From assembly GCA_000727475.1 (NCBI GenBank), contig KL647290.1, positions 4,438,554 to 4,502,553 of the forward strand: 64,000 bases of DNA, given 5' to 3'. A program made the position numbers and the translations under genes. A model generated the notes under the pieces. The model was not told where the DNA came from. It made no database searches and saw nothing but the letters and a program-made list of their open reading frames with translations. This DNA comes from Sarcocystis neurona (taxonomy: Eukaryota; Apicomplexa; Conoidasida; Eucoccidiorida; Sarcocystidae). This document shows, in pieces, positions 34,348 through 43,336 of the stretch (position 1 is its first letter; each line of letters starts with the position of its first letter).

Positions 34348-36506
34348 CATGTATACACAAACTGATAAGTATATATATATATGTGGATATAAATTTACAT
34401 ATATATATATATAGAGAGAGAGAGAGAGGAAAAAAAAAGAGACGAAGAGAATGAGAGAGGAGAGACGACAGGGAAAAAGTGAGAAGAAAGAAGAAATACA
34501 TACACGTGGACCATATACATATATATATATATAGGTAGAGAGAGAGCATGTATACACACATATAAGTATATGTATATATATATACATATATATATACGTA
34601 TATATAAAATTACATATACATAGAGAGAGAGAGAAATATCTGTATGTATACGTAAAGGTGGAGGAGGAACGAGGGGATTTAGACAGGCTCCTGGATTTGA
34701 CGCTTCACACCAGTTTTACGTAACTTTTAAAATAAAAATCAACCGAAAGTATGAAACGAGAGAAAGAAATATATCTTCTCGAGTAAATTAAATACTCTGT
34801 CTTTGTAACCCACGAGGCAGGCTAGCTACACATATATATAGGCATTTTCACACATAGATCAGAACGACAGGAATAAATAAATCTTCTTCAGTATGTTAAC
34901 AAGTCTACTTTTTATGACCCACGGGTAGGTAGCTACATATATGTGAGTATATATATATGTGTGGACGTTTTCATACGTGAATTGAGGGAAGTAATACACG
35001 CTTCTGCTTGCAGGGAACCTTACAAAATATTTTATTTGTGGGGTGACTCTTCTTACCAGGGAAGAAAGACGAGATAGAGGCGGTATATTATCAAGCTTAA
35101 GTAATTCATTATCTGTTAAGTCGACGCAGTCGAAGTGGTCCTGCGTCGCGCCCAAATTCTCCACCGCCGGAATTTTGCACCCTGCACGCCCCCGGCATTT
35201 CAACAAGCCACAGTAGCCTCAGCGCAGCACGAGCAGCAGCAACAGCAGCCAGCGCGGCGGCATCAGCATCACGGGCGGCAGCACCAACGGCCTCAACAGC
35301 AGCAGGGACGCCAGCAGCACCAGCTTCCATAGCGGGAGCAACGAATGAAGCAGCACAGGAACGGCAGCAGAAGCAGCAACAGCAGCAGAGGCCACAACAG
35401 CAGCAGAAGCCGCAACAGCAGCAGAGGCAGCAGGAACAACACCAGTGGCAGTAAGAGCAGTAGGAGTAACAGGAGCAGTGTCCGCAGCAACAGCAGCTAC
35501 GCAGATGTAAGAGCAGCAGCAGACTGAAGAGGCACCAGCAGCGCTGCCGTACACGCAACTACGGCAGCCCCAGGACGGCCACATCTGCGTTCTGACCAGT
35601 GACAGCGGCAGCAGCAGCGATGAAGCAGCCATCAACAATGGGGGCAGCAGCAGGAGCAGCAGCAGGGAAGCGCCCAGGACGGCACCGGCACCGCAGCAGC
35701 AGCTCGGCAAGAGAAGCAGCGACAGCGCGAGTGAAGCAGCTGCTCAAGGACTAAAGTAGCAGCACGACCGCCCCGTGGAGCAGCAACGGCACCACTGCAG
35801 CGGGCAGCGTCACAAGCAGCGGAAGTGTGAAAGCTCTTCATGGCCTGCCGAAGCGGCACCCGCAGTGGCAGCAGCAGCAGCAGTGACCCCCACAGCGGAG
35901 AGACGCAGCCCGCCTTCCTCCAGCAGGTGCGGCAGCAGTTTTCTACGGACAGCACCAGCAGAGATAGCGCGCGCTATCAGGCGAGTATCCGCCAACCCTG
36001 GCTGAGAAACTTCTCGAAAGATTTGCAGATTCTGCAGAGACAGCAGGACTATCGGCAGCAACTCTCGCAGATAATCTCTACGTAGTCCCCGCGCAAGGTA
36101 GCTCTGTGTTGCTGCTACTGCTGCTGCTGCTCGCGTGTCGGCACTTCTTCTCGCCAGGACTCCGTCTGGCCTGTGTCTCTCCCCGGCTGCTCTTCTGCTT
36201 CAAAGACAGAAAAACGCGAGCTACATACATACACCCACATATACACACACACGTATGCAGATTCTACAACCTACATACACACACATACATATATACACAT
36301 AAATATATGTACACACACATCTCTGCATACATATGTACGTCTCTATGAAACAAATCCCTCCTGGAGAGACAAGCTGCTTGTAGGCCATCGCCGCAGCAGC
36401 AGCAGCATGGCAGTCTGGGCTCACCTCGTAGAGATAGTGTCCACTCCTTGTTGGGATTTAAATACTGCGGTGCCTGCAGTATTAGCTCGAGAGTCAGCCG
36501 CACCAT
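26244..36506 (-). CDS. SNRPA1: U2 small nuclear ribonucleoprotein A' (U2A'), seven exons
   Basis: U2A' is the leucine-rich-repeat protein that pairs with U2B'' on U2 snRNA stem-loop IV and is needed for branch-point recognition in pre-mRNA splicing in the nucleus. Seven - strand exons (36425-36506, 35057-35181, 32178-32267, 31219-31255, 29816-30004, 27982-28124, 26244-26372) join in frame to 795 nt, 264 aa plus TGA. The human protein is about 255 aa. All six introns are GT...AG, every acceptor ending GCAG. Conserved stretches appear in family order: MVRLTLELILQAPQYL, KIPAVENLGAT, LTDNELLKLD, CNNRISRI, LSSLILTNNK, AYYRLFVIFHLPNLRFLDF, QKERQQA and IARASTMEEIVRLENAL. A Gly/Ala/Gln run sits in the usually variable region before the C-terminal helix. 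The ATG at 36506 fits the family N terminus. Introns are 0.9-2.8 kb of simple repeat and make up about 92% of the locus. Confidence 0.93.
26373..27981 (-). repeat. U2A' intron 6, simple-repeat filler
   Basis: 1609 bases of TATATATGTATA repeats, a duplicated TCTATTTCCCTCCCTTTCTC segment at about 27100-27152, ACAGACACAGACACACACAC runs at 27605-27640 and purine-rich GGAGACGGCGAG words near 27880. No independent gene is seen inside. Confidence 0.85.
27982..28124 (-). CDS. SNRPA1: U2A' exon 6
   Basis: 143 nt: two bases and 47 codons. Encodes APPRKHAKRPYASAEGGGG, a short Ala/Gln tract, then ASAEHVEKIK leading into the C-terminal helix. The variable middle is where the family's Lys/Gly/Pro-rich linker lies. 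The acceptor is CTGCAG and the donor GTATTC. Confidence 0.9.
28667..28786. repeat. 24-bp tandem repeat, 5 copies
   Basis: Five consecutive 24-bp units made of ACACGGAGACGG followed by AGACAGCGAGAC, nearly identical (one G for A change in the fourth). The unit length is a multiple of three, so every frame stays open and reads as an 8-aa repeat on the + strand (HTETETAR). Within U2A' intron 5. Confidence 0.95.
29365..29663. repeat. 16-bp tandem repeat (ACATACGTATACATAC), 5 exact copies then degenerate
   Basis: Five exact copies occupy 29365-29444. Sequence continues to about 29663 as diverged ATACATACATAGGTATACAT-type units. The core ACGTATAC is palindromic. Within U2A' intron 5. Confidence 0.95.
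29816..30004 (-). CDS. SNRPA1: U2A' exon 5
   Basis: 189 nt: two bases, 62 codons, one base. Encodes KKLERVSLVGNGVCERAYYR, LFVIFHLPNLRFLDFKHVTQ and KERQQATSTFAGEAGARLIK, then EI. This is the last leucine-rich repeats and the C-terminal capping motif (YR..VI...P.LR.LDF). The acceptor is CTGCAG and the donor GTGAGC. Confidence 0.95.
30005..31218 (-). repeat. U2A' intron 4, simple repeats and a 15-bp CAG-based array
   Basis: 1214 bases of ATGTATACGTATAT repeats (30180-30420) and mixed sequence. It includes four exact copies of the 15-mer ACAGCAGCAGCAGGA at 31121-31180. No independent gene is seen. Confidence 0.85.
31219..31255 (-). CDS. SNRPA1: U2A' exon 4 (37-nt microexon)
   Basis: 37 nt encoding LDLLTDLLPIFR plus one base, which fills the expected LxxLxDLxPL segment with no gap or overlap against the family alignment. 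The acceptor is GCCGCAG and the donor GTAAAA. Too short to be found by open-frame length; it is placed by phase, splice sites and alignment register together. Confidence 0.85.
31256..32177 (-). repeat. U2A' intron 3
   Basis: 922 bases. The part at 31690-32000 is (TA)n and ATATGTACACATA repeat. The part at 31400-31680 is non-repetitive and open on both strands (for example FTEFVKKMLLSWRV on -), but exon 4 joins exon 3 directly in alignment, so it is not needed for U2A'. Confidence 0.8.
32178..32267 (-). CDS. SNRPA1: U2A' exon 3
   Basis: 90 nt, exactly 30 codons in phase 0 at both ends. Encodes VLCNNRISRIDPEAIDSLPN then LSSLILTNNK, a complete leucine-rich repeat. The acceptor is ATGCAG. The donor GTACGG is weaker than the others but fixed by homology on both sides. 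Confidence 0.92.
32268..35056 (-). repeat. U2A' intron 2, largest intron, with a ~205-bp tandem duplication
   Basis: 2789 bases: a CAGCAGCAA block at 32330-32420, AT simple repeats from 32670 to 33560, then a purine/AT-mixed region holding two tandem copies of a unit of about 205 bp. No exon recognised within. Confidence 0.85.
34241..34650. repeat. tandem duplication, about 205-bp unit, 2 copies
   Basis: Each copy begins AGAGAATGMGAGAGGAGAGA and continues with a GACAGGG segment, an AAATACATACAC segment, a (TA)n run, a (GA)n run, GCATGTATACACA and an AAATTACATATA end. Copy 2 starts at 34446. Copies differ mainly in the lengths of the dinucleotide runs. Confidence 0.85.
35057..35181 (-). CDS. 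SNRPA1: U2A' exon 2
   Basis: 125 nt: two bases completing Gly, then 41 codons, CKIPAVENLGATQDHFDCVD followed by LTDNELLKLDNIPPLSRLSS and Leu. This is the most conserved part of the family (first leucine-rich repeats). The acceptor is GTGCAG and the donor GTAAGA. Confidence 0.95.
35182..36424 (-). repeat. U2A' intron 1, CAG-dense
   Basis: 1243 bases. 35215-35560 is a CAG/GCAGCA block. 35850-36085 is less repetitive and open on both strands (+: TQPAFLQQVRQQFSTDS; -: SLQNLQIFREVSQPGLADTR), so an overlooked exon or nested gene cannot be excluded. 36215-36350 is ACATACACAC/TATATACACA repeat. Confidence 0.75.
36425..36506 (-). CDS. SNRPA1: U2A' exon 1 (start codon)
   Basis: 82 nt: ATG at 36506 (read as CAT on +), 27 codons plus one base. 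Encodes the N-terminal cap helix preceding the first leucine-rich repeat, ending TLSLR with a split Gly codon. The donor is GTGAGC. The start matches the family's MVKLT-type N terminus, so no longer start is needed, although the frame is open upstream through a pyrimidine-rich stretch. Confidence 0.92.
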
Positions 36507-36509
36507 CGC

Positions 36510-37017
36510 TGCGACGAGAGAAGAAAAGAAGACTGCGGTGGTCGAGGAAAAGGAGAACAAAGAAAACGAGAAGGAGGAGGAGGAGAAAAGCAGCAGGAGG
36601 AAGGGAAGAAGGAGCGAGGAAGATAAACAGGACAAGAGAAGGCAAAGAAGAAAGGCAGCCACCCCAGGACAACTTCCAAAGGAGACAGACGATGGAGGGA
36701 CAGGAAGAGGAAGGTGGGCGAAGGAGAGGAGAAAAACAGAGGAGATACGGTGACGGAGCAAAGAGGCAGGGCACGGTGGGGAAGGGAGGGACAGGAGGAA
36801 GAGAAAAAAAAATAAAATGGAAGAGGAGGAGGGACAAGAAGTTGATGGAGAGAAAGGAATCGTTGGGGTGTTGCTCGGGGAGGAGGAAAGGGAAGCACAC
36901 AAAGAAAAGTTCCGCAGGACGACAAGGACGGAAGAGAAAATGAGAGGGGACGGAAGACAGCAGCCAGAGGGGACCCGGAAGACAGACGAGAAGAAGAAGA
37001 GCAAGAACAGCAGGTGA
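36510..37017. promoter_or_regulatory. 500-bp purine-rich tract immediately upstream of the U2A' start codon
   Basis: The + strand is almost wholly A/G (AGAAGAAAAGAAGA, GAGGAGGAGGAG and similar words), so the U2A' sense strand is a pyrimidine tract ending a few bases before the ATG at 36506. It would be 5' untranslated region and/or promoter. The role is inferred from position only; no TATA or known element is visible. Confidence 0.5.
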
Positions 37018-37624
37018 AGGTGGCTGCAGCGCGGCGCTGATCTTCTACATGAATAATTTATGTATTGAGGAACCTTCCGCGAGAGAGGGTCACGCTGCAG
37101 TCGGAAAAAACTCCTCCTCTTGCTGCTGTGTCCTCCTCCTCCGGCTGCCGCTGTCTCCTGCTGCTCCTGCTGTCGTCTGCTGTCGGTGCTGCTGCCGTCT
37201 CCTGCTGCTCCTGTCACTGTCTTCTGCTGCTCCTGCTGCCGTCTCGTGCTGCCACCGGGTCCTAGTGTCTGCTGTTGCCGCTGTTGTCTTTCGCTGCTGC
37301 GGAAAAGAAGAAAGTCGCTTTTCTTCTCCGCTCGCAACCGTTCTCCACAAAAAAAAAGAGAACATAACCGTCCGAAAGAGAATATAGCCGCCCAGGCAGC
37401 ACTACTGCCTCCCTGAGCACGCGGGTCGTTCTCCTGTATATCTTCAGTTGATACAGATCAATCACATGGATACATATACGTGTGTACACATGTGTACACT
37501 TAGGTACACATGTATGTAGATCAACTGGCTTTTTCTACACACACCCGCAGGTATTCTGAAGAACGCCCACAACATTGAATACGCTCCCGTTGTACGATAC
37601 GCTGCAGAAGTATTTCGGCTAATA

Positions 37625-38553
37625 TGCTACAAGACCGCTACTGCTACTGGGAGGTCGCCACATGGACCCTGTTGGTCTAGGGACACTGTCGAGAACGCAG
37701 ACATGTGCTGCTTGTTCTAGTGCTGCTTTTTCTTCCCCTTCTGCTGTTGCTTCTTCTTTGTTTTCTGGTGCTGCTGCTGCTGCTTTTCCCTTCGCCGCTG
37801 CTTCTTCTTCCTTTTCTCCTGCTGCTGCTTCTGCTTCGTTTTGTACTGCTGCTGCTTCTCCTTCCTTCTCCGCTGCCGTTGCTTGTTCTTCCCGTTCCGT
37901 TGTTGATCTGCAACCCCTTGCCGTGCCCCGGCTGCCGCTTCTTTCGCTTCCTATACAGGTGGCGCTTCTTCTTTCGCGTTCCTTGCTGTCTCTGCCTTCT
38001 CTTCCTTTCCCTCCCCTGCGTTGCTCCTTTGGGCGCTTCTCTTTCTTCTACGAAGTTCGCTGACGTGTTGTTGACGCTGCTTTTCTCGCACTCGCCCCGG
38101 CTCGTGCCGCTGCTGTCGCTGCTGCTACTCCGTCGAAGCTGCTTCCTACCGACAACACACCGCTGTTGCCTCTCCCAGGCACCCGTAGAAATAGCTGCTG
38201 CTGCTGTTGTCCTGCTGCTGCTGTCCTTCTTGCCAGTAGGTCGACGTCGGTGACCCTGCTCCTCCTCCGTCGCACCTTGTCTTGTAGCTCGGCTGCAGCC
38301 ACTGCTGTTTCTCTGCGCTGTGTTTTCCGCTGCTGCTGCTGCCCCACTGCTGCCCCGCCGCCGCTGCTTGGCTACGGCCCCAGCTCCTGCTGCTTGGGTG
38401 CTGCTCTCTAGCGCCTGTTGCCGCCGCTGCCACTCCTGTTTTTCATTTGCAGCTGCTCAGCTGCTGCAAAGCTGCGCCACTGTTCTTGGCGCTCACGCCA
38501 GGCCGGCAGCTGCTGCTGCTGTCCTCGTTCCCCAAAAGCGTCCGACTTTCTAG
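37625..38553 (+). CDS. possible Ala/Ser-rich coding region, unrecognised
   Basis: On the + strand a GCT-coded Ala/Ser-rich frame (37690-37960: SSLFSGAAAAAFPFAAASSS, ending VVDLQPLAVPRLPLLSLPIQ) stops at a CAG|GTGGCG donor-like site. Further on, VVDAAFLALAPARAAAVAAA then TPSKLLPTDNTPLLPLPG is open. After a strong TTTTTCATTTGCAG acceptor at about 38440-38454, the frame AAQLLQSCATVLGAHARPAA then VLVPQKRPTF ends at a stop at 38553. Poly-Ala in the + direction favours coding here. No domain is recognised and the exon structure is not resolved. It would be divergently oriented to U2A'. Confidence 0.28.
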
Positions 38554-38699
38554 AAGAGAATGACGGAGAAAGTTCTGCGTGCGGCGCCGTTGCTCACAAG
38601 CTCGGGCAGCAGCAGCAAATACACGTATTTTACACGTATGTGCGTATGCACGTATTATATACACATATGTGTGTTGGGGTGGGGTACGCTAGAGTGCAC

Positions 38700-41000
38700 A
38701 TATAAAAATTCTTTTTTGTAGCCGTCGATGCGACAACGAAGCGGCGCCTTCAAAAATGCTTCCAGATGTCGGACGTATATACACAGCAGTGCAAGTGTGT
38801 ACGCGGGTACCTTCACGCGCGCGCATCAGTGAACAGAGAGTCGCCAACACGACCCTGCAAGGAAGAAAACAGATTGTCGCTCAAGAATTCGGACTTATAA
38901 AAACAGAGGCACGTACACAGGTAGGGGAACGGGTGCCGGCAGACAACGCAGACTCTCTGCTTCCATCCTGAGTAGAGGAGAAAAGGAAGCGTGGACAGAA
39001 ATGCGCATGTCCTGCAGACCGACCTGGATATTATTTGGCAGAAGAAAGAAATGGAGAGGAAAACAAGCAGTGCGGCTCGCGCAATACGCGCGGCGCGTTG
39101 TGCGCCAAGGTGAGGAGTAACGTGAAAATGAACGACAAAGATCGTGGAAAGAAAGGAAGAAAGTGGTGACGGAGAAGCCACGGGGAGAAGGTAGAAGGAG
39201 GCAGAAAAGCGCTTCGCAAAAAGTTGAGGGTGTATACGGGAGGCTTAAATAGACAAACAAAGTGGTACACGCTCTGTGTGTAAATACGGCAATATAGTAA
39301 GAAGCGTATTCGACAGAAGAAAATGTAATGCTGGGCGCACGTGGACGGCCATACGCTTCGTACAATTGCGGCAAGAGAGTAAGTCATGTGCCTGACAGGA
39401 GAAGTAATGCTAGGTACGAAAGGATACTTGCGACAAAACAATGTACGCAGAATTGTTGATCAGACAATTCTAGTCGAAGCCGAAGCGCACGTGGAACCAA
39501 TGAAGAAAATTTGCACTACGACGCAGTGGAAGGAACGGAGGAAGAAAGTCGTAGAAACTAGCAAAATGTAGAACTTGGAGGACGGGTGGACTTAGCACTG
39601 CATTTGTGAACGTAGAAGAAAAAACCAAGAAGCAACAGTCGAGTCAAACAAAGCAAGGATATCATCATTCCGGAAAGGTGCAACGACGGGGACACGAACA
39701 GAAGGAGCGTTAAAAACTTTCGAAAAACACGAGTCTTTCTCTAACGAGATGGCCCCGAAGAAAGGTAGACACTTGCATAGACGTGGTGACTAATAACATA
39801 CAACTACGGAGGAGGAGCGGGTGGTCTACGCTTTCAAACTTGCTGTATGTTGCCCTGAACAGAAAGTCGTAACACAGCTGTCCTGCTGGTACCTAGAAAA
39901 TGTCTGCTTGAGGCACACCAGAAGATAGAGCGTTCATGACGGAATATGGACCGGTATCTTCATGCACGGTGCTGGAAAATCAATACTTCGCGGTCTCGGA
40001 GGTAAACGCATTAGATGGACGGCTACCGACGCGAGGACAGAGAGGAGAGAAATTTCACTGTTGAGTATGGAGCTTCGGGTCAGACAAACGCCAAGTACGT
40101 TCCGCGCACGAAAGAGTCGGCCAAAGTCGACGCTGTCTCTCACAAAGTAGATGCTGCCTCTTATCGCGTTTTCGGCAGCTACCACCTGCTACTTGACCGG
40201 GAAGAGTACAGCAATGGGAAAACTACAATGGCAGGACAGACAAGGCGGGCGCAGATGGTTTGGCGAGAGGGGGGGAGCACAACGTCCCACAGGATCCCCT
40301 TCCCCGAAATATGGGAAAAGACAGATAACATAGAACAAAAGTGCAGAGATTGGAAGCTTTCATCTCAGAAGAGGTCGAAATGCTTGGAGAAAGGGCGTAG
40401 AAGCTGAAGGCAGCCTGGACGCATGCGGGCACAGCTGAATCGCGGCTGTGTGCAGTGGCGTAGTAGATACAGACGAGGACAGGAGGGACGGGTGAAAAGA
40501 AAATATATTGTACGCATGCCGCACAAGTCAATGCAGGCAAAAAGGTCAATTTCGATCGCAGGCGAGAAATTAGATGAATTCCCTTCAATACATTCATAGG
40601 ATAGGTACCGACTGCATAAGTGTGACACCATTTTCTCTCCCGAGACCCGACAACTACGATATTTCCACTGCAAGTGTATATACACAACAAGTGCTTCGTT
40701 CTACAAGTGTCACTCGATTAGCAGAAAGGCGACAGAGTACAGATTTTTTAGTTGTCCGAATGAGTATAACTTCGTAGTTGTTCCATGCAGGCCCATGAAT
40801 AAAGGACTGAGAAGGTGGCACTTGCATTTATTATCTTTATTATTATTTGTAGTAGTCGTGTTGCTAGTATTGTACGCCGCCTAGGGAAACGAAGGTGGCT
40901 GAAAAAACATAGTTTAAAGGCGCGTCCTTCACAGACAAGGTGGTAGTCGGGAGCAACCGATCTAATTCACGTGAAACACTCTAGCCCAATACGAGACCTG
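38700..41000. other. purine-biased, repeat-poor stretch without a confident gene
   Basis: The + strand is A/G-biased between about 38980 and 40400. Open frames up to about 135 codons exist on both strands but have skewed compositions (Ser/Phe/Leu on -, Lys/Glu/Arg on +) and no domain. I see nothing I can call. Confidence 0.5.
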
Positions 41001-42307
41001 ACGACTTAGGGAAATTATATTTTTACAGGAGGGGACACGCAAAGAGGATGACACACACGAAGCGTGTCAGGTGTAAGCAGATAGGTATTTATACATATGT
41101 ATGTATATATGTGTCGCTGGAAGAGTAGGTTACGTAATCCGTTCCTTATATATATACATATATGGCCGTGCATGCGAGAGTTCTGCGTAGTCGCACATAG
41201 AAAGACACTGATAGATTGCCTGCGGGTTTCACGCTCATAATTCGTGCACAAGTTGTGTCTGAGGGACAACGCATTTAATGTGGAAGAGGGTCGTTTTTGT
41301 GTAGCATCAAGTGTATGCTTTTCGTCCATGTGCTAAGGGAGAACCGTCACACATGGGAAAGTTGTGGCGGGAGATCAGAAAAGAAGATGATGAGATACGA
41401 CACAGTGATCTCGGTCTATACAGCTTTGAAACTGGATCTGTCCGTGCCTGCTGCACTAACCAAATTGCAGCCCGTAAGTGATTTCGGTACAGGAAGCAGT
41501 GCGCAGATGATTCGAAGGCATAAAGCGGCAAAAGAATTCTGTAGTCGGTGCAGCGGGCCTACGTGTGATGCAGCAGCGGAGCGTCAAGTGAACGGGAAGG
41601 GTACAGCGACTGCACGACACATACGGAAACAAGTGTGAAGATTTATATGTACGAGTATCGAACAAATAAGGAAACAAATAGCTGCCATTCGGGGAAGAGT
41701 AGACTGCACAGTTGCTAACAACCCAATACGTGAAGTATTGAGTCCTACCACACGTATCAAAACAGTCTTCACGACCGGACAGTGGAGGCGACCGTGTGCG
41801 TGAAGGATCGCTGAACCCCGCTGCGCAGTGCACACCTGTGTGCGCCAGATTTGTGTGCTGGCGTCCGAGGTATGAGAGCCAAAGTGGCTGTATTTAGTTG
41901 CATACTGGAGTGCAGGTCACATGGGAAGGTTTTACGAGCCTGGAACATTACGGCGGTTACTGTGTTTTGCTTTTGAGGGGCTTAGCACATACCACCGAGT
42001 AACCTGCAAGTAAAAGCAACACAACAGCATATTTTACGATTTTGGTAGTTATTTGGTAGTAGCGGTGTTCGCCAAAATGATGCGGAAAGCTGGCAGTGTA
42101 TGGGTATGGCGACGGCAGATTAGTGAGGATACTGCTGGGCAATCGTGCCCAACATGCAAAGCCCAAGCCGAACTGGTCTCCAGACCAGTTAAGACAGACT
42201 CCACCTGCTGCTTCGCAGCTGGCGTCCCTCCCCCTGCTGAGCTAGGCTAGGAAAAGTGGTTCCGACTGATAATAATAGACGGTGCAATTGCGGTTGGGAA
42301 GAGCAAT

Positions 42308-42453
42308 GATGTATTCCATGCTGACGAACGACAACACCAAATAATTGTAGAAAGCAACGACGTCGTGCGAGTATAAATGCTGATGTATTCTATGTTGACG
42401 AACGACAACAGCAAGTGATTGTAAAAAGCAACGACGTTGTGCGAGTATAAATG
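42308..42453. repeat. 73-bp tandem duplication
   Basis: Two copies (42308-42380 and 42381-42453) each start TGATGTATTCYATGYTGACG, contain CGAACGACAACA and AAAGCAACGACG, and end GTGCGAGTATAAATGC. They differ at a few positions. A third copy begins TGACC and breaks off. Confidence 0.92.
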
Positions 42454-43258
42454 CTGACCATTTTCAAACCGCTTCACGGTTCACTTCGACTCGACCGTGC
42501 CAATTTACGCATGACCAGAATAAACATCAATATCAGCAAATTAAAAGTGAGTGAGGAGAAGACGTGCACGCCTACCGGACTCGTGACTGCGGTGTGTCTC
42601 CCTTCGATCGTGAAACGCATTTTTTTCGGTATGAGCGGAGCACAAGGTTCTGCGGTGTGCGAACAACTCAGTAAGCACCTGAATACCAAGTACTCGAGAG
42701 TACGAAGAGTCTCCTGCTGTTCGAAAGGAACATTTGACAAGAGCAAACCAGTGCGCGTTGCGCGGCAAGTGAAGTGTTCTGCCGGTGATGGCGCAAATTT
42801 CAGTTTTGCCTTTCTCTGTAAGACCGAGAGTTTCCACCGTAATACCGAGGCGAATCACAAGCCGTCGCCAGAAACGGAAACCTGGAACATTGGGGCAGGT
42901 GTGCACATCGGTACTTAGAAGACTGTAAGTATATAAACAATGAGAGGTCGGTACACATACGTTAATTTTGGTCACTGTTTAATGCAATACTGCTCGATAA
43001 AGCAGGGCAGGAGTACTGGAGATGAAACGTGATAACAACTTTATCGGTGTGTGCTGTGTTTGCGTGGCAGAGACGCTGTGGTGTAGACAGTGATGACTCA
43101 GCGAGACCGTGTTTGGTCTTCGCAGTACAACATGCGCAGACTTTACCTATGCGTTCAGTGGCTTTGCAAAACAGTTTACACACGTAAACTGATGTGTTCA
43201 GTAGACGTAGTGATACTGGTTTCTGCTGGCAATCTTTCCAGGACTTTCCCCCAGCATC

Positions 43259-43336
43259 GAAGCGCACGTCTGCACGAACATGTGGAAGCGCACGTCTGCA
43301 CGAACAAGTGGGAGCGCACCTCTGCGCAGACACGTG
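43259..43336. repeat. 26-bp tandem repeat, 3 copies
   Basis: Units begin at 43259, 43285 and 43311, each with the pattern GAAGCGCACGTCTGCACGAA followed by CAWGTG. Copy 3 is diverged. The unit is not a multiple of three, so it is not built as a coding repeat. Confidence 0.92.

Noticed and set aside
36264..37337. 357-codon - strand frame as one long protein
   Set aside because: It contains U2A' exon 1 but the part upstream of the ATG at 36506 is a pyrimidine tract, and the part beyond the GTGAGC donor is intron; homology supports only 82 bases.
40015..40407. 130-codon + strand frame, Lys/Arg/Glu-rich
   Set aside because: In purine-biased DNA; length within chance expectation and no domain.
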